Shown here piece by piece: positions 37,168 through 46,454 of a stretch of 64,000 bases of DNA. The position numbers and the translations under genes are program-made. Source of the stretch: JAWKWH01 sp965204295 (GTDB taxonomy: Bacteria; Pseudomonadota; Alphaproteobacteria; Rhizobiales; Rhizobiaceae). Positions within the stretch are counted from its first letter, which is position 1; the number at the start of each line of letters is the position of its first letter. The stretch lies in assembly GCA_965204295.1 (NCBI GenBank), contig OZ241973.1, positions 3,286,001 through 3,350,000 of the forward strand. The letters run 5' to 3'. The notes below the pieces were generated by a model. That model did no database searches, was not told the origin of the DNA, and saw nothing but the letters and a program-made list of their open reading frames with translations.

Positions 37168-37905
37168 TCAATTCGCCGGCAAGGAGCCGAAGCGGATGCG
37201 AAACCGCCGGTTTTCCCTGCCCTTTTTCTCGATTTTGCCGATATGTATCTCGCCGACCTCATCGGTCGCGCTCACATGGGTGCCGCCGCATGGCTGGCTG
37301 TCGACCGACCCGTCATCGCCGATGCAAACCAGCCGGACGGTTCCGGCGCCCGAAGGCGGGCGGACATTTTTCGATTTGACGAGGCCGGGATTGACGGCCA
37401 GTTCCCGTTCCGCGATCCGGCGCGCGAAAACCGGATGGCCGGCCTCGACCAGTTGCATGAGCCGGGCCGACGCATCCTCCCTGGTGACGCCGGCGTCGGG
37501 CAAATCGAAATCGACGCGGCTTTCGTTTTCGCCGACCGACGCGCCGGTGATCGGATACGGGCAGACGACGGTCAGAAGATGACAGGCCGTGTGCATGCGC
37601 ATCAGCCTGTAGCGGCGGTCCCAGTCGATGCGCAGGACAAGTTCCTCGCCGATTTCCGGCGCGGCCTCTCCGGTCGCGGGAACATGGATGATCTCATCCC
37701 TGGTCTCACCCGTCACCGTCGCGGCTATGGCGATCCTCGAACCGTCCTTTCGCTCGAAAAATCCGGTGTCGCCGGGCTGGCCGCCGGAGGTGGCGTAGAA
37801 ATTCGTCCGGTCGAGCATGATGCCGCCGCGATCGTTGATCGCGACGACGCCGGCGTCGGCGACCGACAGATAGGCGTCGTCCCGAAACAGGATTTTTACG
37901 CTCAC
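37168..37905 (-). CDS. alaX: AlaX-type alanyl-tRNA editing protein
   Basis: 245 aa free-standing editing domain that hydrolyses Ser-tRNA(Ala) or Gly-tRNA(Ala). Zinc site: HTACHLL (HX3H) and QPCGGTHVSATDEVG (CX3H). FYATSGGQPGDTGFFE is the conserved N-terminal loop. The stop is 6 bases from sseA, and the start overlaps the cysK stop by 4 bases, so the cluster is tightly packed. Confidence 0.92.
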   Translation of the reverse strand: MSVKILFRDDAYLSVADAGVVAINDRGGIMLDRTNFYATSGGQPGDTGFFERKDGSRIAIAATVTGETRDEIIHVPATGEAAPEIGEELVLRIDWDRRYRLMRMHTACHLLTVVCPYPITGASVGENESRVDFDLPDAGVTREDASARLMQLVEAGHPVFARRIAERELAVNPGLVKSKNVRPPSGAGTVRLVCIGDDGSVDSQPCGGTHVSATDEVGEIHIGKIEKKGRENRRFRIRFGSLPAN

Positions 37906-38939
37906 GCCGGCGCCTCCTCAAAGGGAATGTCGATTTCCGGCGATTTTTCCATCCATTCGGGAACGGGCAGTTCCTTCGACCGCAGGAATTCGGGGTTGAA
38001 CATCTTCGACTGGTAGCGGTTTCCGAGATCGCAAAGCACGGTGACGATGGTGTGGCCCGGTCCCATCTCCTTCGCCAGACGGATCGCTCCGGCAATGTTG
38101 ACGCCCGATGAACCGCCGAGGCACAAGCCCTCCTCCCGAACCAGGGCAAAGGCGATTTCAAGCGCCTCGCCATCCTGAACCCGATAGGCGAAATCCGGCG
38201 TGAAACCCTCAAGGTTCGCCGTAATTCTCCCCTGCCCGATCCCTTCGGTAATCGAACTGCCTTCCGCTTTCAACTCGCCGTGGGCATAGAAATTGTACAG
38301 CGCGGCCCCCGGCGGGTCGGCGATCGCGACCTTGATATCCGCGTTCTTCGATTTCAGTCCCGCCGAGACGCCGGCCAGCGTGCCTCCGGTTCCGACCGCC
38401 GAGACGAATCCGTCCACCGCGCCATCGGTTTGAGACCAGATTTCCTCGGCGGTCGTCGCGATATGACCGTCGCGGTTGGCGACGTTGTCGAACTGGTTGG
38501 CCCAGATCGCTCCATTGGGATCGGCCCCGGCCATTCGTTCGGCCAGCCGGCCCGAGAGTTTCACGTAGTTGTCGGGGTTCCGGTACGGCGCCGCCGGCAC
38601 CTCGATGAGTTCGGCGCCCAGCAGCCGCAGAGCATCCTTCTTTTCCCGCGTCTGCGTTTCCGGAATCACGATCACCGTGCGGTAGCCGAGCGCCCTGGCC
38701 ACGACGGTCAATCCGATCCCCGTATTGCCCGCCGTGCCTTCGACGATCGCGCCGCCGGGTTTCAGCAGCCCGCGTCTTTCCGCGTCGCGGACGATGAAAA
38801 GCCCCGCCCTGTCCTTGACCGACTGTCCCGGATTCAGGAATTCCGCCTTGCCGAGGATGTCGCAGCCGGTTTCCTCGGAAGCGCGTTCGAGACGGATGAG
38901 CGGCGTGTTTCCGATCAGATCGATGACATTCGGGTACAT
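37902..38939 (-). CDS. cysK: Cysteine synthase A (O-acetylserine sulfhydrylase)
   Basis: 345 aa PLP enzyme. Schiff-base lysine in LNPGQSVKDRAGL, substrate loop VEGTAGNTGIGL, phosphate loop VGTGGTLAGVSAGL, and C-terminal GGSSGVNIAGAI. The last 25 residues extend past the minimal CysK, as in the 'cysteine synthase A' group of alphaproteobacteria. The start at MYPNVIDLIGNTPL is set by homology; the upstream extension (MLETRRF...) is not. First gene of the cysK-alaX-sseA-GNAT unit. Confidence 0.93.
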   Translation of the reverse strand: MYPNVIDLIGNTPLIRLERASEETGCDILGKAEFLNPGQSVKDRAGLFIVRDAERRGLLKPGGAIVEGTAGNTGIGLTVVARALGYRTVIVIPETQTREKKDALRLLGAELIEVPAAPYRNPDNYVKLSGRLAERMAGADPNGAIWANQFDNVANRDGHIATTAEEIWSQTDGAVDGFVSAVGTGGTLAGVSAGLKSKNADIKVAIADPPGAALYNFYAHGELKAEGSSITEGIGQGRITANLEGFTPDFAYRVQDGEALEIAFALVREEGLCLGGSSGVNIAGAIRLAKEMGPGHTIVTVLCDLGNRYQSKMFNPEFLRSKELPVPEWMEKSPEIDIPFEEAPA

Positions 38940-39118
38940 CGGGGCTTCCTGTTTTCGTCGACCGCGACCGTAGAAACCGAAGCGCCGCGTTTCAAGCACG
39001 GAATCGCCGTCGTCGTAGCGCTATCGGGCATTTTTTCCGCGACTTCGATATTCGGGGTTTGCGCGAACCGTTCGCCAAGCCATAGTGCGGCGACCGGAAC
39101 ATCCTGGCGGGATTGGCA

Positions 39119-40093
39119 ATGTTCGGAAAAATCCTGATCGCGCTCATTCTCCTCGTCATCGCGGCCGGGGTCCTGTTCGCCGTCGGCCCCCGCGTCGCGG
39201 TCGATACGACGATAACATTCGACGGCGCGCAAATCGGCGATGACATCGAGGCTTATCTGGCGCAACGGGAATCGAGGTTCGACGACATCAGAGACGGCCT
39301 GGAAAAGGAGATCGTCTGGGCGTATCCCGCCTCGAAAGCCAGGACGCCGCTCTCCGTGGTCTACATGCACGGTTTCTCGTCCTCGAAGGGCGAAACGCGG
39401 CCGCTGGCCGATATCGTAGCCCGGAAAACCGGCGCGAACCTGTTTTACACCCGGCTGACCGGTCACGGCCGCGACGGCGAGGCGATGGCCGAAGCCACCG
39501 TCAACGCCTGGGTGAACGACATGGCCGAAGCAGCCGAGGTCGGACGCCGCATCGGCGAGAAAGTCATCGTGATCGGCACGTCCACCGGCGGCGGCATCGC
39601 GGCATGGGCGGCGACGGAACCTCCCTTGCTGGATAGAGTCGCGGCGCTGGTGTTCATTTCCCCCAATTTCGAAATCCGGGAGTCCGGCGCTGGATTGCTG
39701 ACGCTGCCGTGGGGAGAGACGCTGGCGAGGCTGATCGCCGGAGACGAGCGGAGCTATGAGCCGCAAAACGAACTTCATGCCCATCACAACACCACGAGAT
39801 ATCCGATCGCGGCGGTGCTGCCGCTCGCGGCGATGACGACGCTGGCGAGCGCGGCGCCCTATGACGGGGTCGCGATCCCGGCGTTGTTTATCCTGTCGGA
39901 CGCCGACAAGGTGGTCAGGCCCGGCGCGACTCGGGAAATCGCCCGGATGTGGGGCGGCGATTGGGAAATCGTTGCCGTCGACAACGCCGACGATCCTTCG
40001 CAACACGTCATCGCGGGCGATACGCTGTCACCCTCGACGACGGACGAACTCGCCGCCAAAATCGTCGATTGGATCGGGAAGGCGGTTGAGTAG
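39119..40093 (+). CDS. Membrane-anchored alpha/beta hydrolase
   Basis: 324 aa. An N-terminal hydrophobic helix ILIALILLVIAAGVLFAVG anchors or exports the protein. The alpha/beta hydrolase domain shows the oxyanion strand SVVYMHGFSSSKGE, nucleophile elbow VIGTSTGGGIA, acid strand LFILSDADKVV and probable catalytic His in SQHVIAGD. Similar to lysophospholipase-type esterases; substrate unknown. The start is the ATG with GGCGGGA upstream. Its last 60 coding bases are duplicated at 46777, inside the downstream island. Confidence 0.85.
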   Translation: MFGKILIALILLVIAAGVLFAVGPRVAVDTTITFDGAQIGDDIEAYLAQRESRFDDIRDGLEKEIVWAYPASKARTPLSVVYMHGFSSSKGETRPLADIVARKTGANLFYTRLTGHGRDGEAMAEATVNAWVNDMAEAAEVGRRIGEKVIVIGTSTGGGIAAWAATEPPLLDRVAALVFISPNFEIRESGAGLLTLPWGETLARLIAGDERSYEPQNELHAHHNTTRYPIAAVLPLAAMTTLASAAPYDGVAIPALFILSDADKVVRPGATREIARMWGGDWEIVAVDNADDPSQHVIAGDTLSPSTTDELAAKIVDWIGKAVE

Positions 40094-40156
40094 AGCGCTT
40101 CAGCCGCATTGCAGCGGATCATCGCGTCGTCCGTTCGGGCCTCATGTCGCGCGAAA
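40030..40156 (+). repeat. Hydrolase 3' end, native copy of an island direct repeat
   Basis: The last ~64 coding bases (from ccctcgacgacggacgaact) plus about 60 bases after the stop recur at 46777-46904 with scattered substitutions and a roughly 10-base length difference just after the stop. Confidence 0.8.
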
Positions 40157-40267
40157 CGGTGAAACCGAACAACGCGTTGCCCTTTTCCCGCAAATAACCG
40201 GTGACAACCTGACCGCATGTATGGGCGTTTCATCATCCCGGCGACGTGGGCGGAATATCGCGATGGA

Positions 40268-41016
40268 TCAAGCCGCCGCCGCGGGAAACTCATCCCATGT
40301 TCGGCCGTCAAGGATTCTTCCGGTCCGCTTTTTGTTAACGCCGCCCCATTGCTTGAAGTGGAAAGCTACCTGGCTTTCGATACATTGGTCGCGGATTGAA
40401 CGTACCCACCGAGGGTCCATGGAGCGTGAACCCGGACCGCTCTCTCCCCCGCAATGGCCCAGTTGACGCCGCTAAGGTCTAGTTTGCCGACATCGCCAAT
40501 CAAGGGCTCCAGACTGAGAAACTTAACCTGCGCCTGGGTATGTCGGAGATTATCTATCCGATACGTATAATCAGCGTTCTCCACACTTACACCCATCCAG
40601 ACGTTCGGAGGCCAATCGAGTTTGTCGGACAGTGCGAAGAGGCGGGAGGATCTCTTCGTCAGCACCTGGAATGTATGGTGGCTGCATTCCTCCATCACAC
40701 GAAATATCCGTCGGATGAAGGCTAGCGGCACGGCGTTGTGGAACAGATCGGACATCGAGTTGACGAATATCATCCGCCCGGACGGCCAGCCATAGGGAAC
40801 GTGTAAAGACCTTTCATCAAGGTTCACCTCGCCATTCCACTTTGGCCGCCCTCCGCTGCGACGGGTCAGGCCGCTATATTTCGGCTGACCCATAGCCTCC
40901 AACCGTGCCGCCATTCTCATGGCGTAGCAGTTGGTGCAGCCCGGCGAGATCACCGAGCAGCCGGCTACCGGATTCCACGTGGCCTCTGTCCACTCTATGC
41001 TTGATCCACTTGCCAT
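40268..41016 (-). pseudogene. Gp37/Gp68-type (DUF5131) three-Cys-motif protein, frameshifted
   Basis: The frame opens SSIEWTEATWNPVAGCSVIS then PGCTNCYAMRM, giving the CX7CX2C motif of the phage Gp37/Gp68 family, followed by IFVNSMSDLFH and FQVLTKRSSR. At about 40448 (codons AIAGERA) a run of five Gs breaks the frame. One more G restores GGESGPGSRSMDPRWVRSIR and CIESQVAFHFKQWGG, the normal C-terminus, ending at 40268. The uninterrupted ORF alone would stop at 40366. It could be a true lesion, a slippery-tract switch or a sequencing error. Overlaps the tcmP stop as TGATG. Confidence 0.8.
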
Positions 41017-42051
41017 CAGCTTTTCCCACGAGGGAAGACGGCGAGAATGTCATCGGCAAACGCGCCGCTGCGACGACGCTTGCCCCTGGGATTGGATACT
41101 TCAATCCTGCCCTCGTCGGCGAGTTTTCCAAGAACCTGTTTGTAGTTTTTCGACAGAAATGGACGGTTCACACTGTGATGCCGGTAGATGTCTTGCATGG
41201 GAACGCTTCGACCGGCATATTCTTTCAGCAACATTCCCTCCAGGTCGTCGCGGGCGACCTGGCCTTGGCCATTATGCCCTTCATTGCATCGTAGCCCTTG
41301 AAGTGCTTTGACACGAAGACGAGGTGATGCGTCAGCCGACCTTCCTCGTTTCTGAAACTAATGGTAGCACGAACTCGCCGCCCATATCACGGAGGGCCTC
41401 GGACATGGCCTCCAACACCATTTCCTCGCGTTGGCGAGGCTTCGCCCCTGCGACCTCTGCCCTTAGCTTGTCCGCCCTGCCCTCGCCGAATAGTGCGTCC
41501 ATGTGGTCTTTGACTTTTGGATTTGTCAGGCCCGCATTGATGCGGTTGTAGTTGAAGAAAAAAGCGCAATCGCATCCCCGGTTTTTGATGACTCCGTTCA
41601 CGAGTTGAAGTGATAGACCCTTGTATCCGAAAGGATCGAGGAAAGTGAATGTTGGGACGTCGCGAGTTAGTTTGAAGTAGTTCGCAGCATCCTCGCCGAC
41701 CGTGTTTTTTCTTACGATGGGCTTATGTGTCAGGCGGTCGATGTCAGGTAGCCTGGCGATTTCTTTGGTGAGGGTCTGTGTGTTGTTTTCGTCCTGGTCG
41801 TTGAACAGCGCGACGAGGGGCGGCGGCAATTTCTGGGGTTTCAAGAGCCTTTTCGATCACAAGGAGGTTGAAGCCGCACCGTCGCGGTAGCGTCCGGGCC
41901 CTGCGTAGAGGTCTACAAATGCGATCCGCCCGTCACTATGCCTTCGCGCATTCGGCAGGATTATTTTTGACCACGCGTCGAAATACTCCTGGACGATAGT
42001 TGCCTTCACAATTGAAGCCTCCGTCCGTTTTTCAAAAAATGTCTTGCTCAC
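41016..42051 (-). pseudogene. tcmP: Three-Cys-motif partner protein TcmP, multiply frameshifted
   Basis: The ancestral protein can be read in pieces: SKTFFEKRTEASIVKATIVQ, then AFVDLYAGPGRYRDGAASTS from a GTG at 42051. A TGA at 41857 follows, then ALFNDQDENN, TFTFLDPFGYKGLSLQLV, CAFFFNYNRINAGL up to 41332. FRNEEGRLTHHLVFVSKHFK continues in another frame, and MLLKEYAGRSVPMQDIYRHH in a third, ending at 41016. At least three frame changes are needed, so the gene is decayed. TcmP occurs next to Gp37/Gp68 proteins, as here; the pair's function is not established. Confidence 0.75.
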
Positions 42052-42195
42052 AGTTGTGTATCTTCCGTTCGAGTGAGTTTCGTCGCTAACTCCGATGGTA
42101 GAACATATTGCGAACACGCTCAACGATTTGCTCATTTTGGAGCGACGCCCGTTTTCTGCGGCTGTACGCGGTGCGAGAAACGAGACGTCATCTGA

Positions 42196-42640
42196 TGGGG
42201 TCAAAACCCGGTGTCGAAAATTACGGAACCGCGGCTGCATCCCTGACGGATGAATGGCCGTCGAAGGGCTTTCAACAGCCCTTCATCGCGCTCTCAAAAC
42301 GACGGTCGCCCTACCTCCGCACGGCGTAAAATTTCCGCGACATGAACCTGTTCTGAAACCCGGTGACAGGCTGCAACGGGCGGAATGCGGCGGGCGCGAA
42401 CTTCAAACCGGGACGCTACCCGGGGTTGGCCAGGCTCTTCCCGGCATCCCGCCCGAAGGTCAGGCGGCTCCCGCCTCCGTTGTCATCTCCGTATACATCT
42501 CGAACAGTTTTTCCAGGCGTTCGGTGTCGTTCTTGAAGCGGCGGCCGATATGGATGCGTTCCAGCGTCGGGCGCATCCCATGCCCGTTCGACCCGGCGGC
42601 GGCGGCGTTGCGGGCATGGGAGACGGAGGGGACGGTTTCG
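42196..42640 (-). repeat. Methyltransferase 3'-end repeat R1
   Basis: 42400-42560 encodes on the minus strand LERIHIGRRFKNDTERLEKL then FEMYTEMTTEAGAA, matching the last residues of the 916-aa methyltransferase (stop at 48444). Outside the coding tail it shares a further ~200 bases with R2, including the hairpin gaagggct-ttcaac-agcccttc at 42263-42284 and aaaacccggtgtcgaaa at its far end. Confidence 0.85.
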
Positions 42641-43069
42641 GTCATCGCATATTCTCCGAACGCCGGGCCGGCTTCGCACGATCGGCGGCCGCAATCAAAA
42701 CCCGATCAAGAAGCGCGGCATAACAAGCTCAATCCCAAGTCTTTGATATGAAAGGAAAACAGGAAAACGACGCATCCGGGATCATGCCGGAAATCAAAAC
42801 CCGATCAAAAGTTTCCACCACGCCCACGCCCACGCCGGCGCATAGCCCGCCTTTGGACGCTCCGGGTCCATGGGGCGGATGCAGCCCTTGTCGAGCGCGG
42901 CGTGCCGATGGCAAGCCCGGAGGAAAGGCGGTCAACCGTTTGCGTATTCCGACATAGGCGCCAAACTTTATTATGTCGAGGGTCGCGAATTTTCAGGGAC
43001 AGTCGGCAACAATCGGAACAATCTGCGGTAAGATGGGAGAGATTCGTAAGTCGGACCACTCCATCGAGC
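42641..43069. other. Non-coding stretch between repeat R1 and the ATPase operon
   Basis: A 17-base direct repeat, aatcaaaacccgatcaa, lies at 42693-42709 and 42792-42808. A run of cgcccac units sits near 42825-42840. An ORF at 42748-42957 (MKGKQEND..., Pro/Thr run) looks like spurious coding of the repeat. The operon promoter should lie toward the right end, but I see no clear -35/-10 pair. Confidence 0.4.
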
Positions 43070-44254
43070 ATGAAGAAGCTGACCCGGAAACTGAAGCGCC
43101 GACTGCTCTATCGGGCGCGCCGGGAGGAATCGAGGACGGCGATCGGCTCCGGGAAGAGCCGCCCGCATCGCGTGACAGCCTGGTCCGGGAACGTCTCCGA
43201 AACCGTGATCTGCGAAACGGCTCCCGTCAGCCCGCCGGCGCGTCTGTGTCTGGTCGAGGCATGGTCCGAAACACTCGATTTTTTCGTACAGATACAGCGG
43301 TTTTCAAGATCGACTGGGGTAAAGGAGTCGGCGAATTCCAGGAAATCGTGGTTTTTGAAAAAACGATCCTCGCGTGGCTTGCGCCGCATACAAACCTATC
43401 TTGATTTCGCCCGAATTCAACATCTCTCCACGGCCGCCGCGTTGGTCATCACCGCCGAATACGATGCCGCCTGCCTGTATTGGAACGACCCGCCACCGAC
43501 CATCGACCTTGAGGAATGGAACTCCGAGGTGCTGTTCACATTACATCAGATCGGTTTTTTCGAGAAATTGCGCATTGTCCCGGAGACAGAGCAAATCGAC
43601 CATATCTCCCAACACAGGCGTATCCTCAAGATTGCGCGGGGAACCAGTGGCGACGAACTGAAAACGATCGCCGGCTCAATCCGGGAACTGATGGAATTCT
43701 GGGGTAAAGGCGATCTTGACCGCGAGACGCGGGTGAACCTGAACACAGCCATCGGCGAAGCCATGGCCAACGTCGCAAAGTGGGCCTACCCGCCCGATAA
43801 AGGAGGATACGATTCTCGCCTGAAAGGCTTTTGGATTACCGCATCGGCGGACAAACGCACCGGCGAAATGGTTATCGCGATTTTCGACCGGGGCGAAGGG
43901 ATACCGGCGACTTATAGCCGCAAGAAACTGCATCAAAACATTTTCAACGAACTCAAGGCGGTTCTCAAGGACCCGGACGGTTTTGAATTTGTAAACGATG
44001 CGACTTATATAAGGAACGCCGTGAAATACGGGAATTCGAGTTCCGATGAACCGTATCGTGGCCCGGGCCTGCCGCAAATGCTTGAAGCCATTGAGGAAAT
44101 GAAATCCGGGAGCCTGACGATTGCCAGCCGGGGCGGTTTGTATCACAATGACGCCGACGATGGCGTTTCGGAGCGCGTATCCCATTACTCGATTGGAGGA
44201 ACCTTGGTGCAATGGCGGCTGTCGTTGGCAGGGAAGGATGTAGATGATGGGTGA
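43070..44254 (+). CDS. GHKL-type ATP-binding protein of a three-gene island operon
   Basis: 394 aa. The C-terminal half is a histidine-kinase-like ATPase: N box NTAIGEAMANVAKWAYP (E-x3-N), G1 box IFDRGEGIPATY (DxGxG), G2 box RGPGLPQMLEAIEEM. It lacks a phosphoacceptor-His domain, resembling anti-sigma-factor kinases (RsbW type). The N-terminal ~110 residues are basic. TYLDFARIQHLSTAAALVIT is a STAS-like beta-alpha element preceding the ATPase. The stop overlaps the next gene by 11 bases. With a STAS-like and a membrane protein it suggests a partner-switch module; no sigma factor is nearby. Confidence 0.75.
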   Translation: MKKLTRKLKRRLLYRARREESRTAIGSGKSRPHRVTAWSGNVSETVICETAPVSPPARLCLVEAWSETLDFFVQIQRFSRSTGVKESANSRKSWFLKKRSSRGLRRIQTYLDFARIQHLSTAAALVITAEYDAACLYWNDPPPTIDLEEWNSEVLFTLHQIGFFEKLRIVPETEQIDHISQHRRILKIARGTSGDELKTIAGSIRELMEFWGKGDLDRETRVNLNTAIGEAMANVAKWAYPPDKGGYDSRLKGFWITASADKRTGEMVIAIFDRGEGIPATYSRKKLHQNIFNELKAVLKDPDGFEFVNDATYIRNAVKYGNSSSDEPYRGPGLPQMLEAIEEMKSGSLTIASRGGLYHNDADDGVSERVSHYSIGGTLVQWRLSLAGKDVDDG

Positions 44255-44597
44255 ACGGAGAATTGACGTCGCTCGCGATTTCACGCCCTACCCGGTCGGT
44301 CGCGACGAACAAGACAGCGTCAACGCAAACGGTCGGGAGTTTCGTCGGAACCATCTGGTTCCGGCCATTGAGAAGGCGCTGAAGGAACATGTCAAGGTGG
44401 TGGTCGTTCTCGAAGGTCTCGAAAGCGTGGGGTCTTCCTTCCTTGAGGAGGCTTTTGGCGGGCTGGTGCGTTGTGAGGGCTTCGGCGCCGAACAGCTCGA
44501 GAAGATTTTGCAATTCGACTATGACTGGCCGGGCTACAAAACTCCGGAGCGCCGGATTTGGAGCCATATCGCGAATGCCCGACCCGAAGGGCGTTAG
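44244..44597 (+). CDS. STAS-like (DUF4325) domain protein
   Basis: 117 aa. IDVARDFTPYPVGRDEQDS and HVKVVVVLEGLESVGSSFLE are the DUF4325 'STAS-like' pattern: a strand with conserved Gly then S-S-F-L-E-E at the helix start where anti-anti-sigma factors carry the phosphorylated Ser. EEAFGGLVR completes it. DUF4325 proteins are usually paired with a GHKL ATPase, as here. A start one codon downstream (MGERR) is equally possible. The two proteins are predicted to bind, with the Ser pair at SVGSSF as possible phospho-site. Confidence 0.8.
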   Translation: MMGERRIDVARDFTPYPVGRDEQDSVNANGREFRRNHLVPAIEKALKEHVKVVVVLEGLESVGSSFLEEAFGGLVRCEGFGAEQLEKILQFDYDWPGYKTPERRIWSHIANARPEGR

Positions 44598-44603
44598 GCG
44601 CGC

Positions 44604-45044
44604 ATGGAATTCATTGCGTGGGTCATTGTAACGCTCGCGGTCTTTATCCTCGGCCTCTTTGCGCGAACTTGGTGGACTTCCCGTAACCAGCAATTGTTGG
44701 CGCTCGACGAGCACATTTCCGATATCAAAGAAGCCCGGGATGCGGCCGTCGATTACTGGCGGAACGATGCCGCCGACGATGGACAGCCGGTTCGGGCCGC
44801 CCGCGTCCGGGGGTTGATTTTCGCCGCGTTAGACTATCGAGAACGAGCCGAGAATCTTCTTGGGAGGCACGCAAAAAACTATCGGGAACTGATGGACCGC
44901 TTCTATGAGGCGGCGACCGGCGGCGATTTTGAAAGCTGCAATCAGAAAATTGATGATCGTCGGATTTCGACCATCTACGAAACTTCCGCAAAAATAGTTC
45001 TGCATCTGAGACATTGCCGTCCGGGATTGATCTGGTACCGGTGA
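44604..45044 (+). CDS. One-pass membrane protein, third gene of the ATPase/STAS-like operon
   Basis: 146 aa. One N-terminal membrane helix (EFIAWVIVTLAVFILGLFAR) followed by WW and a helical cytoplasmic domain with charged heptads (LDEHISDIKEARDAAVDYW, ALDYRERAENLLGRHAKNYR). No enzymatic motif is seen. It starts 6 bases after the STAS-like stop on the same strand, so all three are one operon. By analogy with small membrane effectors in defence islands, it may be the output of the switch, but that is inference. Confidence 0.65.
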   Translation: MEFIAWVIVTLAVFILGLFARTWWTSRNQQLLALDEHISDIKEARDAAVDYWRNDAADDGQPVRAARVRGLIFAALDYRERAENLLGRHAKNYRELMDRFYEAATGGDFESCNQKIDDRRISTIYETSAKIVLHLRHCRPGLIWYR

Positions 45045-45086
45045 TTTGGTGAAAATCGGCCGTTACGGGTGAGGGGCGCGTTGTTT

Positions 45087-45440
45087 CAAAACCCGGTGTC
45101 GAAAGCGTCACGCTGCATCCCTGACGGATGAATGGCCGTCGAAGGGCTTTCAACAGCCCTTCATCGCGCTCTCGAAACGACGGTCGCCCTACCTCCACAC
45201 GGCGTAAAATTTCCGCGACATCAAACTGTTCTGAAACCCGGTGACAGGCTGCAACGGGCGGAATGCGACGGGCGCGAATTTCAAACCGGGACGCTACCCG
45301 GGGTTGGTCAGGCTTTTCCCGGCATCCCGCCCGAAGGTCAGCGCGCCGCCTCCGCCGTCATCTCCGTATACATCTCGAACAGTTTTTCCAGGCGTTCGCC
45401 CCGGCGGAGTCGCCGTTGCGGGCATGGGAGACCGAGGGGA
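45087..45440 (-). repeat. Methyltransferase 3'-end repeat R2
   Basis: Nearly the same as R1 over the outer region (hairpin at 45141-45162, ctacccggggttgg, ccgaaggtcag). The coding tail is shorter: NCSRC-type shadow over ...ctcgaacagtttttccaggc and then a jump to gttgcgggcatgggaga, with internal sequence deleted relative to R1. R1 and R2 bracket the three-gene ATPase operon. Confidence 0.85.
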
Positions 45441-45455
45441 TATGCCTGTGCGCAA

Positions 45456-46142
45456 TCATGACTGCTTTGCCTCCTTTTCGGGAAACAGTTCACCTTGAAT
45501 GATCTCTTCAATTTCCTTCATAAAAGACCCTATCTCCTCATTAGTTTCGACCGCCTCGTCGAACAATTCTATACGACTTTCCTTCTCTACGAAAGCAATG
45601 GACGCAATATTTATCCAAATAGATTCCAACCGTTTTGCAATTTCGTCAAATTTGGCTTCGATTTCTGGCTTCAGAAAAATTCTGTTATTTTGCAGGTAAA
45701 TTTCAAATTCATCTAGCGTTTTTTTTGCTTTAAGATTACCTCTATTGTACATATTCGAAATAAACCAAGCATGGGTATCATTGTATTCTGATCTATTTTT
45801 CCACTCATCTTCCTTGAAATTTTCTTTTTGGGAGATTTACTTAATTTTTTCTTCAGAATACTCCATATATACAGACGATTGTTTAATTGGATCCACAGCG
45901 GTTTCAAGACTGGCTTTTGCCTCAATCAAACGCGCCCAGATTTCCGGGAACACCTCGAACTCTTTGTCATGTAGCTTCAACCGCTTTGCCGCATGAAGCG
46001 TAATTTCTGATTTCGCCTGCTCAAGTTTCTCGTCCAGTGGGTGCTTTATATAGTTTTCCCCAAAAAACATGACCAACAAGGCGACGGTTCCTCCACCTAT
46101 ACCACTTACAAACGCTTGCGAAATCCACTTCGGCAGTTTCAT
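45456..46142 (-). pseudogene. Membrane-anchored coiled-coil protein with an in-frame stop
   Basis: One reading frame spans 228 codons but has a TAA at about 45837 (…YSEEKIK-stop-ISQKENFKEDEW…). Upstream part: MKLPKWISQAFVSGIGGGTV with helix ALLVMFF and a coil EKLEQAKSEITLHAAKRLKL. Downstream part: TLDEFEIYLQNNRIFLKPEI and acidic helices to the stop. Same frame on both sides, so a single nonsense change explains it; a 101-aa product would still carry the membrane helix. AT-rich, unlike neighbours. Family unknown; layout (membrane helix plus coil) resembles the 44604 gene. Confidence 0.6.
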
Positions 46143-46189
46143 CAGAATATCTCCTTCTCGTCTGTTCCGGCGGAGGCGTCGTCTGTCAT

Positions 46190-46396
46190 TCCCCCACCTC
46201 TGCCGTCATCATATACATCTCGAACAGTTTTTCCAGCCGTTCGGTGTCGTTCTTGAAGCGGCGGCCGATATAGATGCGTTCAAGGGTTTCGTCGTTGCGG
46301 TCGTGGGCATGGCGCAAATCGCCCGGCATGTTTTCCGGGTCGTTGCGGTCGGCGATAGTCGCGGGGAAATGCGCTTCGCGCGCCTGGCGCAAGCGT
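46190..46396 (-). repeat. Methyltransferase 3'-end repeat R3
   Basis: Encodes on the minus strand NDETLERIYIGRRFKNDTER then LEKLFEMYMMTAEVGE with stop, plus AREAHFPATIADRNDPENMP upstream. It is more diverged than R4 from the native gene (for example PENMPGDLRHAHD), indicating a tail from a related but different methyltransferase. Confidence 0.85.
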
Positions 46397-46454
46397 TATC
46401 TCAAAAAACGGGCTTTTTTTGAGATAATCTCCGCGCTTATATCAGAAACCGTCA

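Noticed and set aside
42748..42957. 70-codon ORF with a TPTPTP run
   Set aside because: The run comes from a short cgcccac repeat; no ribosome site context or family resemblance.
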